64,000 nt of DNA from the NCBI GenBank assembly GCA_016931185.1, contig JAFGFI010000485.1:1-64000 (forward strand), given 5' to 3'. The translations under genes were made by a program, and so were the position numbers. The stretch comes from Anaerolineae bacterium. Its GTDB lineage: Bacteria; Chloroflexota; Anaerolineae; B4-G1; SLSP01. Below the pieces are notes generated by a model. The model was not told where the DNA came from and did no database searches. It saw nothing but the letters and a program-made list of their open reading frames with translations. Shown here one piece after another: positions 45,401 through 54,725 of this stretch; position 1 is the first letter of the stretch; each line of letters begins with the position of its first letter.

Positions 45401-48106
45401 GCCGGCGATAAAGCCTACGTTTCAATCCCCGGTATGATTACAGCCGGGACTACAGTCACCGACCCTTTCATCAACACTGGCGACCGCGTGGGTATCTTGC
45501 ATATCGCCGGCCCAGGGCAGGTCAGCCTGGAAGCTGGTGGGGTGACGACTGTGCCACATCATACCAGCAACCAGTTATTCGGCGTGGATACGATAGTAGT
45601 CGCCGGCAACAAAGTGTATGTGGGCTACCCAAACACGTCTAGTAACGATGAATTGAGGCCGCTGGCAGTGGTAGACCTCACCGACTACAGCGTGACCACC
45701 ACCATGGTGTTTACCGCGGGCCGCTCCATCCCTACCGGTGTAGCAGCCGTGCCGCTGCGCCTGGACTTACACCAGACGGTGAGCGATCCTGAGCCGGTTC
45801 CAGGCCAACGCATCACCTACACCCTGACGCTGGTCAATCCCGGGCCACACCCAATGACCGGGATCACGCTCCGAGATGCACTGCCTCCAGAAGTAGATTT
45901 CATCGGCCCTATCACCCTCTTCCCATCAGACGTGGGTATAGTAGGTAGCGCGCCGCCAACACTGGCGACCAACCTGGTCATCTCGGCATACCAGCAAGTT
46001 ACGGTCACGTTCCCGGTACGCGTGAACGTGACGCCCCCGGGAACCGTGGTTACGAACACAGCGCGGGCGGAAAGCCCCAAGCTCGAAACGGCAGCCATAA
46101 CGGAGCGGACGTTTGTAGTGCTGCCCCACCTGGCGCTGCACAAGGCCGTTAGCGATCCGGAACCCAACCCGTACCAGGTTATCACCTATATCTTAACACT
46201 TACCAACACCGACGTAACTGACGATCCGTCGGTTATGTTAACTGACACATTGCCCACCCAAACGAGCTTTCATACCTGGGTGACACAACCCACCGGCGCG
46301 CTGGCCAGCAACGGCATCATCACCTGGACCGGCCCGCTCGCTGCCGGCGAAGTTCTCACCTTCACCCTCAGCGTTACCCAGACCGGCAGCTACGATGAAG
46401 TTGTTACCAACATCGTCGAAATCAACGGCATGGCACAGACTATCACCGCGACATCCGTATATACCGTTGAATCGAACGTCGCGCCGGTGTTGGCCTTCAT
46501 CGGCAACCAGACGGCCGACGAACTGGTCACGCTGGTCTTCACGGCCACGGCCAGCGACGCCAACGGCTATCCGCCCCTGGTCTTCTCCCTGGATAGCGGC
46601 TCGGTGGGGAACATCACACCCGGCGGTGTCTTTAGTTGGATACCCACCGAAGCGCAAGGCCCCGGTGTCTATACCGCGACCGTCCGTGTCAGCGATGGCG
46701 AACTGGATGATAGTGAGACCTTCCGCATCACCGTGGCCGACGTGAACAGCGCGCCGGCCCTTGGCGACATCGCTCCCCAGACCATAGACGAGCTGACTAC
46801 CTTGATTTTCACCGTCCCCACAACCGACAGTGATATTCCCGTACAGCCCCTGACCTATACACTCGCTGCCGGTTCGACGGGGTACATTGCCTCCAACATC
46901 TTCATCTGGACACCCAAAGAGGTCGACGGCCCTGGCGTCTACACCGCCGCCGTCTATGTCAGCGATGGTATGTTGAGCGACACCGCAACCTTCAGCATCA
47001 CCGTGCGAGAAGTCAACCAGCACGCGCCCATTCTCGCGACCATCGGCGACCGGGGCGTAGTGGAATTGATGCCCCTGACCTTTAACGCCACGGCCACCGA
47101 TGGCGACATCCCCCATGTTTTGACCTTCACACTGGATGCAGGGTCGGTGGGCACCATCACAACCGATGGCATCTTCACCTGGACACCCCAAGAGGACGAT
47201 GGCGGCAGCGTCTACACCGCGACAGTGCGCGTGAGCGATGGCGAATTCGAGGATGTCGAGACCTTCGCCATCACCGTCAGAAGCGCGAACATCGCGCCGG
47301 TAGCCAGTGGTGATACCTTTACCGTAACGGAGAACAGCCGGGAGAACCGGTTCGATGTGCTGGCCGGGGATACCGATGCCGATGGGGACAGCTTGTATGT
47401 GCTTATAGTAGGGACCCCTGATCAGGGCGGCACGGCAATCAATGCCGGGACGGCTATCACTTACACTCCCGCGCGGGACTTCGCCGGGCAGGAGCACTTC
47501 ACCTACGCCATTAGTGACGGGTACGGTGGTTTCGCCACCGCCTGGGTGACGGTCACCGTCACCCCCTTACCCACCTACACCCTGACGGTCAATCGGGTGG
47601 GCAGCGGCACGGTCGTCCTTGACTCTGACCTGCCGGCCTACAAGGCCGGAACGGCGGTGACACTGACGGCAATCCCTGAGGCCGGCTGGCAGTTCGACCG
47701 TTGGAGCGGCGCGGCGAGCATCTCACTCACACAGACGCATGTGATAATGAGCAGCGACCAGGCCATCACGGCAACCTTCAGCCTCAAGGCCGTCAACCAC
47801 GCGCCGGTGGCGGATGCCGGCGGCGATCAGTCTGTGCAACCCGGTACGGCGGTGACGCTCGATGGCGGTGGTTCCACCGACCCCGACGGCGACGCGCTCA
47901 CCTACCTCTGGCAACAGACGGGAGGTGTGGCCGTGGATTTCACGCCGACACTCAGCCGCACAACGTTCATCGCACCTGCCCCCGGCCCATTGACGTTCAC
48001 ACTCACCGTCACCGATATGGGGGAACTGTATGATGTAGATGAAGTCATCATCACCGTGGGGCGCTATCGCGCGCTCTTGCCAGTAGTGCTGCGGGCTGCG
48101 CCGTAG
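42404..48106 (+). CDS. 1900-aa surface protein: beta-helix/Gly-rich region, DUF11-like and Ig-like repeats, propeller, PKD
   Basis: Gly-rich tract GGGGGAGMGGG..; SVTPETKVAYHSLVTYTLTL (DUF11-like); repeated YTLDAGSVG..FTWTP..DGPGVYTATVRVSDGELEDAETFTITV; InlB-like GSGTVVLDSDLPAYKAGTAVTLTAIPEAGWQFDRWSG; C-terminal RYRALLPVVLRAAP. Confidence 0.88.
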   Translation: MQNVQSVQEGHDNGGFWWLKLRTMSSWLKHAVVAIPIAISFYIGAAQPAPVRAWDYDVGDETALVNAIIAANASSEADTITFTNNITLTGNLPIITNTMTFDGNNYFISGNDAYRVFFIGSFDSAPTVTFENLTIQHGLAQGGDGGGGGAGMGGGIFVYDGNVTVKNVIFANNAAQGGSRIGGFTQGGGGMGANGGDSYGGGGGLWAGANGGSDGNNGSSADDYGGGGGIGGAGGGLNGGTSGTNSGGGGGVNGSNGGDNSGGAGGWGGGGGAGYDTGGNGGFGGGAGAAVTNGGWGGFGGGGGAADNYGGGGGFGGGSGPGNIANFGSGFGGSSDGGGAGLGGGLFIRTGVLTMTNIAFNDNTATGGTANGLGLGGGMFVLHTTTNANGNDQGMPATLPSISADSCEVTFSGNTAQDDAGTATDNDDVFGDLSAATRPCELTLTKSVTPETKVAYHSLVTYTLTLFSPENDTVLVTDTLPSEMALAGWVLSPTHTLHVGNTITWTGDITAGETLTWTFAMTHTGAYADIITNTAAFSGTTRAGSDTATFDVEWSNYPPVLMPIGDQAVTEEVPLTFTATASDDGKPTGALTYTLDAGSVGDITTGGVYTWTATESDGPGVYTATVRVSDGELEDAETFTITVNEVNQPPALWPIGDKTADAPLQFYFTARTTDLDRPLNPLTYTLDAGSVGSIGARTGLFTWTPGDMQSPDVFTAGVFTATVRVTDGEFEDAETFNIAVNVDTPGMGYWVLVPNSSGGDWPFISSSNFHVVDTADNAVYGPFLDGQLGSSSGVRFDVAVTPDGSTALISNFGDSAVFLVDVTNPISPSLITSVTLPFFAEDIDISADGRYALVTDGGFSSMVASIDIPSATLVYTAELGTRNAQAVEIAPDGTIIVPDYSGGAIHTLLLIESGEIITTGHTYTYTYPGLEELPWPINVSLSPDGQTLIVCNAFTSTVGVYQIVAPGVLSFTGVITGLHGDYEFYSGSNPGIQSVAFNAAGDKAYVSIPGMITAGTTVTDPFINTGDRVGILHIAGPGQVSLEAGGVTTVPHHTSNQLFGVDTIVVAGNKVYVGYPNTSSNDELRPLAVVDLTDYSVTTTMVFTAGRSIPTGVAAVPLRLDLHQTVSDPEPVPGQRITYTLTLVNPGPHPMTGITLRDALPPEVDFIGPITLFPSDVGIVGSAPPTLATNLVISAYQQVTVTFPVRVNVTPPGTVVTNTARAESPKLETAAITERTFVVLPHLALHKAVSDPEPNPYQVITYILTLTNTDVTDDPSVMLTDTLPTQTSFHTWVTQPTGALASNGIITWTGPLAAGEVLTFTLSVTQTGSYDEVVTNIVEINGMAQTITATSVYTVESNVAPVLAFIGNQTADELVTLVFTATASDANGYPPLVFSLDSGSVGNITPGGVFSWIPTEAQGPGVYTATVRVSDGELDDSETFRITVADVNSAPALGDIAPQTIDELTTLIFTVPTTDSDIPVQPLTYTLAAGSTGYIASNIFIWTPKEVDGPGVYTAAVYVSDGMLSDTATFSITVREVNQHAPILATIGDRGVVELMPLTFNATATDGDIPHVLTFTLDAGSVGTITTDGIFTWTPQEDDGGSVYTATVRVSDGEFEDVETFAITVRSANIAPVASGDTFTVTENSRENRFDVLAGDTDADGDSLYVLIVGTPDQGGTAINAGTAITYTPARDFAGQEHFTYAISDGYGGFATAWVTVTVTPLPTYTLTVNRVGSGTVVLDSDLPAYKAGTAVTLTAIPEAGWQFDRWSGAASISLTQTHVIMSSDQAITATFSLKAVNHAPVADAGGDQSVQPGTAVTLDGGGSTDPDGDALTYLWQQTGGVAVDFTPTLSRTTFIAPAPGPLTFTLTVTDMGELYDVDEVIITVGRYRALLPVVLRAAP

Positions 48107-48117
48107 CCCATGTAAGA

Positions 48118-48163
48118 TCAAAAAAGACCTGGCAGGTTCGACAACCTTGCCAGGTCTTTTTTG
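48118..48163 (+). terminator. Intrinsic terminator
   Basis: aaaaaagacctggcaggttcgacaaccttgccaggtctttttt. Confidence 0.9.
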
Positions 48164-48312
48164 ATTCTCTTGCTATGGGCGCTCTCCGACCACACTGGAT
48201 CATACAAGCTACAAAACTCCCAAAAGTTTTCAACCCTCAACTTTCAATAGCACACTTTATCCACTGTTGCAGAATCAAGAATGGAGTACAATAGCCCACA
48301 CTAAGGAGGGGG

Positions 48313-50514
48313 ATGACGCGCTATAAAATCACCATTTTCACATCTGCATTTTTGCTCTTTCTTGTCCAGCCGTTGATGGGGAAAGTTCTCTTGCCCTGGT
48401 TCGGGGGCGGCTCGGCGGTATGGACAACAGTGATGTTGTTTTTCCAGGTTCTATTGCTTGCCGGCTATATCTACAGCCATCTCCTGACCGGACGGTTAGC
48501 ATACCGGCAGCAGGTTATCATCCACTTTGTCCTGGTCGGCCTTTCCTTATTAGGATTAGGGTTATGCGCTATAGCATGGCCCAGTCCCCTCACCCCTGGC
48601 GTGGAATGGAAACCTCATGCAGACAATGCACCGATTCCCCATATCTTATTGTTGTTAAGTGTGAGCGTGGGATTGCCGTATTTCGTGCTTTCTACATCAA
48701 GTCCACTCTTGCAGACGTGGAGCAGGGAAGAAGAGGCAAGGGAGCGGGGGAGCGGGGGAGCGGGGGAGCGAAGGATAAATTTTGGGTTGTACGCGTTGTC
48801 TAATTTGGGATCGTTGTTGGGGTTATTGTGTTATCCGATCCTGCTTGAGCCATTCATGGCTATCGTGCCGCAGGCATATCTGTGGGCGGGAGGCTACGCG
48901 GGGTTTGCCATCGGAATAGGGCTGGTAGGACACCAGTTCATCCAATATCCCCCAACCCCAAAAGCGAAGAAAAAATGTACTTCTGCCGCTGTTCACCATC
49001 CTCAGCAGCACCCCACCCTGGTACAAGCAGGATTATGGTTAGGGTTTTCAACCTGTGCCTCTGTATTGTTGCTCGCCGCCACTAATCACATCACGCAGGA
49101 TGTCGCGCCTGTGCCTTTTCTGTGGGTCCTCCCCCTGGCCCTTTATCTGCTCTCATACATCCTAATGTTCGGATGGAAAAACAGGGATGCGCATTGGACG
49201 GTGACCTCCGTTGGATTGCTACTCGCCTTCTTCCTCGCCACCTTGGTCTATAGCTATATCCTTATCCGGGGAAATACTTTGTCCATTCGAGGACAGCTTG
49301 GCGGGTATCTGTTCGTCTTCTTCATAGGATGTCTAATCTGCAATGGAGAGACAGTTCGTTTCCAGCCCGCGCCCATTTATTTGACCGCATTTTATCTCAT
49401 CCTGGCGCTTGGCGGCGCGCTCGGCGGCTTTTTCGTCAATCTGGCAGTACCATGGATCAGCCAACAATATGACATCGCGGTCTTTTGGGAACTGCCCCTG
49501 GGCATTTGCGCCTGTTGGGGACTGTTTTGGCTGGCCTTGAAGCTGGATGCTACATCGCCCTTGCACGGTAAATTCGCGACGCCGGCCGGCTTACTTTTAG
49601 CCATCGCCATAACAACCGCCGTCATGGTGCCCTGGTATCAGTTTCGCATCCAACAAGCCTCCCTACAAACCGCCTACCGCAACTTCTACGGCGTGCTACG
49701 GGTACAAACACAGGATTTCGACACGCCATCTCCGGACGGCGCACCGTGGGGGGAGGCGTTCCTGATGACCCACGGATCAACACTGCACGGACTGCAATAT
49801 ACCAGTCCGGACCGGCGCGGTGACGTATCCGCCTATTACGGGCCGACCAGTGGGATAGGCAGAGTCATGCTCGCACAAAATGATGCCCCAGAAGGCCAGC
49901 GAGTAGGCATCCTGGGACTGGGTGTAGGCGCGTTAGCAGGATACGGGCGCGCGGGGGATATCTACCGCTTCTACGAGATCAACCCGGACGTTATCGCGTT
50001 AGCTAAAGGCGAAGGGAGTTATTTCTCTTATCTCACAGACACAGCCGCTCAGATTGACATCATCCCCGGAGACGCGCGCCTCTCCCTGGAACGCGAGTGG
50101 GCGCAAGACGGCAGCCAACAGTATACAATACTGGTGTTGGATGTTTTCAGCAGCGATTCTATCCCCATACACCTCTTGACAAAAGAGAGCTTCGACCTAT
50201 ACCTGGCCCATCTCGTTGAGGACGGCGTACTGGCCATCCACATCAGCACCGGCCATCTTAACCTGGAAACTGTCCTGGCAGAACTGGCGGCCTATTTCGA
50301 TCTCCAGGGTATCGTGATCGAAGATAGTGGGGGGGAACATCCCTGCTGCCGCTCAAAATGGGCTATATTGCGCCATTCGGAAATGGTACGCCACACCCCG
50401 GAATTTCTAGCGTGGAATGATATCTTAACAGTTGGCTCCCCGTTAACAAACAACGGCAAAAAATTGCGTTTATGGACCGACGATTACAGTAACTTGTTGC
50501 AGATTTTACAGTAA
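48313..50514 (+). CDS. Fused polytopic membrane / spermidine-synthase-like protein
   Basis: multiple TMs (LLFLVQPLMGKVLLPWFGGGSAVWTTVMLFFQVLLLAGY); C-terminal GILGLGVGALAGYGRAGDIYRFYEINPDVIALAKGEGSYFSYL..VLDVFSSDSIPIHLLT. Confidence 0.88.
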   Translation: MTRYKITIFTSAFLLFLVQPLMGKVLLPWFGGGSAVWTTVMLFFQVLLLAGYIYSHLLTGRLAYRQQVIIHFVLVGLSLLGLGLCAIAWPSPLTPGVEWKPHADNAPIPHILLLLSVSVGLPYFVLSTSSPLLQTWSREEEARERGSGGAGERRINFGLYALSNLGSLLGLLCYPILLEPFMAIVPQAYLWAGGYAGFAIGIGLVGHQFIQYPPTPKAKKKCTSAAVHHPQQHPTLVQAGLWLGFSTCASVLLLAATNHITQDVAPVPFLWVLPLALYLLSYILMFGWKNRDAHWTVTSVGLLLAFFLATLVYSYILIRGNTLSIRGQLGGYLFVFFIGCLICNGETVRFQPAPIYLTAFYLILALGGALGGFFVNLAVPWISQQYDIAVFWELPLGICACWGLFWLALKLDATSPLHGKFATPAGLLLAIAITTAVMVPWYQFRIQQASLQTAYRNFYGVLRVQTQDFDTPSPDGAPWGEAFLMTHGSTLHGLQYTSPDRRGDVSAYYGPTSGIGRVMLAQNDAPEGQRVGILGLGVGALAGYGRAGDIYRFYEINPDVIALAKGEGSYFSYLTDTAAQIDIIPGDARLSLEREWAQDGSQQYTILVLDVFSSDSIPIHLLTKESFDLYLAHLVEDGVLAIHISTGHLNLETVLAELAAYFDLQGIVIEDSGGEHPCCRSKWAILRHSEMVRHTPEFLAWNDILTVGSPLTNNGKKLRLWTDDYSNLLQILQ

Positions 50515-50572
50515 GACGCAAATCTTCGTTACGACTCAGCCAGCACATTGACGACTAAGACCAGAGATAAAG

Positions 50573-50619
50573 AGATATTTTTTTGTTTTCGGGCTACGCC
50601 CGAAAACAAAAAAATATCT
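50573..50619. other. Perfect 22-bp-arm hairpin with TAC triloop
   Basis: agatatttttttgttttcgggc-TAC-gcccgaaaacaaaaaaatatct. Confidence 0.9.
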
Positions 50620-50674
50620 TAGAACTTTCTTACGTTTTACATTCATCCTATCAAAAAAAGAAAGAGGTAGAAAG

Positions 50675-51976
50675 ATGGATACTTGGATCATAGAAGGCGG
50701 TACGCCCTTGCGCGGCGAAGTGCAACTCCGTGGCGCGAAGAACTCAATTACAAAATTGATGGTGACATCTATGCTCACTCAGGCTCCCTGTGTATTCGAT
50801 AAAGCTCCCCACATCGGGGACAGCCAGATCACACAGAATCTTTGTGAAGTCCTGGGGGCGCAATTCGACTATGAGACCCCCCACCGTTTGCGCGTGCAAA
50901 CCCCCACCATCATCAACCACGAAATCCCTCTCGCACTGGGCGCCCAAAACCGGCTGGCGATTATGATGCTGGCCCCGCTGTTGCATCGCGTGGGCAAAGC
51001 CGTCATTCCCATCGCCGCTGGTGGGGATCGCATCGGGCCGCGCCCGGTCAACTTCCACCTGGAAGGCTACAAAAAACTGGGGGCGCATGTCGAAATCCGC
51101 GATAATTTCTACGTTGTCGAGGCTGACCAACTACGGGGCGCGGAGGTCGTGATGCCCTACCCTAGCGTGACCGGTACCGAAAACCTGCTCCTGGCCGCAA
51201 CGATGGCGAAAGGGCGCACCTTTATTCGCAACGCGGCCATCGAACCGGAAGTCATGGATCTGGTCATGTGCTTGCAAAAGATGGGAGCGATCATTGATTA
51301 CAACACCGATCGCACCTATGTTGTCGAAGGTGTTCCCTCACTGCGCGGCACGACACACGCCCTGATTCCCGACCGCATCGTAGCCGCTTCGCTGGCCTGT
51401 GCTGCCGTCGCCACCGGGGGCGATGTTTTCGTGCGTGGCGCGCACCAGGCAGATATGGTTACCTTCCTCAATACCCTGCGCCGTGTGGGAGGCAAGTTCG
51501 ACGTCGAACCGGACGGTATCCGTTTCTACCGCAACGGCACCTTGAACTCGATTGCGCTTGAGACTAACGTCCACCCCGGCTTTATGACCGACTGGCAGCC
51601 TCCCTTCGTCGTGCTGCTCACCCAGGCCGGGGGTATGTCGGTCGTCCACGAGACCGTATTCGAGAACCGCTTTGGTTATGTGGCGGAATTACAAAAGATG
51701 GGGGCGGATATTGCCCTCTACGACGCCTGCCTGGGTGGGGGTACATGCCGCTTCAAAGATAGCAACTACAAACACAGTTGCGTCATCAAAGGCCCTACCA
51801 GGCTTCACGGCGCGCACATCATTGTGCCCGACCTGCGCGCGGGGTTCACCTACCTCATCGCCGCCATCCTGGCAGAAGGCAAATCCACCATCGAAGGTAT
51901 TAGCCACATCGAGCGAGGTTACGAGGATTTGGAAACTTCTCTGCGCACCCTGGGCGCGCACATCGAAAAGGCCTAA
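50675..51976 (+). CDS. murA: UDP-N-acetylglucosamine 1-carboxyvinyltransferase-like (MurA family), Asp at the catalytic Cys position
   Basis: LRGAKNSITKLMVTSML; GGDRIGPRPVNFHLEGYKKLGAHVEI; DLRAGFTYLIAAILAEGKSTIEGISHIERGYEDL. Confidence 0.88.
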   Translation: MDTWIIEGGTPLRGEVQLRGAKNSITKLMVTSMLTQAPCVFDKAPHIGDSQITQNLCEVLGAQFDYETPHRLRVQTPTIINHEIPLALGAQNRLAIMMLAPLLHRVGKAVIPIAAGGDRIGPRPVNFHLEGYKKLGAHVEIRDNFYVVEADQLRGAEVVMPYPSVTGTENLLLAATMAKGRTFIRNAAIEPEVMDLVMCLQKMGAIIDYNTDRTYVVEGVPSLRGTTHALIPDRIVAASLACAAVATGGDVFVRGAHQADMVTFLNTLRRVGGKFDVEPDGIRFYRNGTLNSIALETNVHPGFMTDWQPPFVVLLTQAGGMSVVHETVFENRFGYVAELQKMGADIALYDACLGGGTCRFKDSNYKHSCVIKGPTRLHGAHIIVPDLRAGFTYLIAAILAEGKSTIEGISHIERGYEDLETSLRTLGAHIEKA

Positions 51977-52002
51977 ACAGAAACGAGGATTTAGGTATGT
52001 TT

Positions 52003-52033
52003 TTTCGTTGGCGGGCGTAGCCCGCCAACGAAA
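52003..52033. other. Perfect 14-bp-arm hairpin with GTA triloop between convergent genes
   Basis: tttcgttggcgggc-GTA-gcccgccaacgaaa. Confidence 0.85.
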
Positions 52034-52045
52034 TATCACCCTCGC

Positions 52046-53215
52046 CTACACCGGTAACAGACAAGCCTCTAACGCTTTGCCCTCACCCAGAATTTCATGA
52101 ATGTGGACCATCCATTCACTGATGGGGATACGCTGCGGACACTTATCCTCGCATTGCTGGCACGCGATGCAGGCAGAAGCCTGCTCCTCCGCTGACATAC
52201 GCTGATAATGCTTCACAGCATCTCCCAGGCGGTTATACATCACGCCTTCGTTCAACATCGCAAACAAGCGCGGGATGTTGAGATTCACCGTGCAGGGTAA
52301 GCAATACTCGCAGCGGGTACAAGGGATAGGACAAAGTTCCTGGTATTTAGCCCGCACCTGTTCGACCACGGCTAACTCTTCCGCTGTCAACTTAGCAATT
52401 TCCGACCGGCTCGCGCTCTCCACATTTTCCGTCACATGCTGCATCGTACTCATCCCACTGAGTACCACCGAAACTTCCGGCTGATCCCAGAGCCAGTTCA
52501 GCGCCCAGGATGCGGGCGTGCGCTTGATGGGCGCACTATCCCACAATGCCTGCACGGGGTCCGGTGGATCTGCAATACGCCCCCCCAGGATGGGTTCCAT
52601 AATAACCACAGCCAGGCCCTTTGAGGCCGCGTACCGCAGACCGCGCGTCCCGGCCTGGTTCTTGACATCTATGTAGTTATACTGAATTTGACAGAATGTC
52701 CACAGGTCAGTAGCATCTATAATTTTCTTAAAGGCGTCAAAATTATCATGAAATGAGAAACCAAGATGATGAATACGCCCATCAGTCAACGCTTTCTCGG
52801 CCCAGGCTAACACATTCAACTTCTCCACCGTTTCCCAACGCTTCTGGCCTAAGCCGTGCAATAGATAGAAATCAACATAATCCGTCTGCAACTTCTCCAA
52901 TTGCTCATTAAGAACAGCTTCCGGGTCATCGGCAGACTCCAGCTTCCATATCGGCAACTTCGTCGCCAGACGGACCTTTTCCCGGTAACCATCTTGCAAC
53001 ACGCGCCCTACAAAACGCTCACTCTCACCATTGTGATAAGGATACGCAGTATCAATGTAATTTACACCGTGATCAATAGCATAACGTACCATCTTCGTCG
53101 CCAACTCCTCATCAATCCGCGAGCGATCGTTAGGGTCCGTTGTAGGCAAACGCATACATCCAAAGCCAAGTGCCGAGACTTTCCAATCCAATTTACCAAA
53201 CCTACGATATTGCAT
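52046..53215 (-). CDS. Aldo/keto reductase with C-terminal 4Fe-4S domain
   Basis: MQYRRFGKLDWKVSALGFGCMRLP; YIDTAYPYHNGESE; CTRCEYCLPC and CIACQQCEDKCPQ. Confidence 0.95.
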   Translation of the reverse strand: MQYRRFGKLDWKVSALGFGCMRLPTTDPNDRSRIDEELATKMVRYAIDHGVNYIDTAYPYHNGESERFVGRVLQDGYREKVRLATKLPIWKLESADDPEAVLNEQLEKLQTDYVDFYLLHGLGQKRWETVEKLNVLAWAEKALTDGRIHHLGFSFHDNFDAFKKIIDATDLWTFCQIQYNYIDVKNQAGTRGLRYAASKGLAVVIMEPILGGRIADPPDPVQALWDSAPIKRTPASWALNWLWDQPEVSVVLSGMSTMQHVTENVESASRSEIAKLTAEELAVVEQVRAKYQELCPIPCTRCEYCLPCTVNLNIPRLFAMLNEGVMYNRLGDAVKHYQRMSAEEQASACIACQQCEDKCPQRIPISEWMVHIHEILGEGKALEACLLPV

Positions 53216-53468
53216 TTCAACTCCTCCTTACTTAATACTGAAAAACTCATATTGTCTCGAATAACTCCAAAATTTTACACCGACTTACAGGAAACGTAAA
53301 ACGTGAAACTCGGTTGCGATTTTGACAACAATTTGCAACTATGGTACTATACAATCGTTTTATATTCGCATCTCAAATTAGCTGTGTGCATTAACTTATT
53401 AACTTGCGCTCTGTCGTAATATGGCTAAAATCAACAGTGTCTGAAGTGTAGTACTCAAGGAGGGGTCT

Positions 53469-53840
53469 ATGGCTGAATCACGCGTGGATCGATTAACAAA
53501 TGCTCTGTATGAATTACAATCTGGTACTGGTGACATTGAAGCCTCTGCTATTGTCAGCGTGGATGGCCTCATTATCGCTTCCGCGCTTCCGGCCGGTTCC
53601 GAGGAAGATCGGGTTTCGGCAATGTCTGCAGCAATGCTCTCACTAGGTGAACGTATCTCCATGGAACTCCGACGGGGAAACCTGGACCAGGTATACGTCA
53701 AAGGCGACCAGGGATACGTCCTCCTAATGTCCATTGGCGAAGAAGCAGTGCTTACGGCCCTAGCCCGTCCCAAAGCAAAATTAGGTCTTGTTTTCTTGGA
53801 AATGCGCCGCGCGGTTGAATCACTTAGTTCTTTATTATAA
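53469..53840 (+). CDS. Roadblock/LC7 domain protein
   Basis: 123 aa; ASAIVSVDGLIIASALPAGSEEDRVSAMSAAMLSLGERI...YVLLMSIGEEAVLTALARPKAKLGLVFLEMRRAVESL. Confidence 0.88.
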   Translation: MAESRVDRLTNALYELQSGTGDIEASAIVSVDGLIIASALPAGSEEDRVSAMSAAMLSLGERISMELRRGNLDQVYVKGDQGYVLLMSIGEEAVLTALARPKAKLGLVFLEMRRAVESLSSLL

Positions 53841-54035
53841 TGTATTTCGAGTGCGACACACTTACGCAAAGAGCAAAAGTGAAAAAAGTTGATAGTTCTT
53901 ATCATGACGGCTATCATTATTTCATAACATGCAATTCAAGGCAATAACGTTTTCCGGTTGCCTGTAATGCATCCGGTGTAACTTTTGGAGGATCTTTCAA
54001 CATTTTAGCTGTATTATTTTAAGGAGGTAAATTAT

Positions 54036-54467
54036 ATGGCAGCAGTAGAAAAAAGCATTATTGTTAATGCCAGCCCACAAGAAATCTGGAACAAGGTGAA
54101 GGACCCCAAGGGTTGGGCCTCATGGTTCGAGGGCGCTTCTGCCCCCCAAACTCTAGTCGGAGATGGCAGTGTGGGGACTGAAGTCGAGCTAACGATGACG
54201 GTAGCAAAATTGCCCTTACATTCCAAGCTCACCGTTGCTGAGGCCACAGAGTATGAACGCTGGAAGGGAAACTTTCTCAGCCCTGGCCTGGCAGAAGGGT
54301 ATATGCTGTGGAGCTATATGGATATGGGGCGACGCACAAAACTTACATTCCACATCGAGGCTGATTTAAAGGGAGCCGCAAAAGTTGCTGAGGGCATGGT
54401 AATCAAGAGTTTTGAGGAGATGGCGGATAAAACATTGATGAATGTAAAAACGATGCTGGAGGGGTAA
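54036..54467 (+). CDS. SRPBCC-family (polyketide cyclase/START-like) protein
   Basis: VEKSIIVNASPQEIWNKVKDPKGWASWFEG. Confidence 0.88.
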   Translation: MAAVEKSIIVNASPQEIWNKVKDPKGWASWFEGASAPQTLVGDGSVGTEVELTMTVAKLPLHSKLTVAEATEYERWKGNFLSPGLAEGYMLWSYMDMGRRTKLTFHIEADLKGAAKVAEGMVIKSFEEMADKTLMNVKTMLEG

Positions 54468-54488
54468 CCTATCCCATACTGTTGTCTC

Positions 54489-54522
54489 ACCGGCACATCC
54501 GGTCCTGGATGTGCCGGTTTTC
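54489..54522 (+). terminator. Intrinsic terminator
   Basis: accggcacatccggtcctggatgtgccggtttt. Confidence 0.85.
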
Positions 54523-54725
54523 ATTAGTGGGATTATTGCATTTAAAGACACAGACTGCAAAAACATTAGTATAAAACTGCGCTTTACATATTTTTTGCCC
54601 AACGCAGGCGCTCGGCGAACCCATTGACTCGTGAGACTTTCGTAATCTGGTCCATGATCGGGCAAGCGCGATCCCCCTGTTTTTATTAGCTTGCAGATGA
54701 TGCGCGGAAAGGTATAATCGCCTCT

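Noticed and set aside
46238-47497. 419-aa minus-strand ORF inside the 1900-aa surface protein gene
   Set aside because: Shadow ORF; the plus strand encodes conserved Ig-like repeats across the same region.
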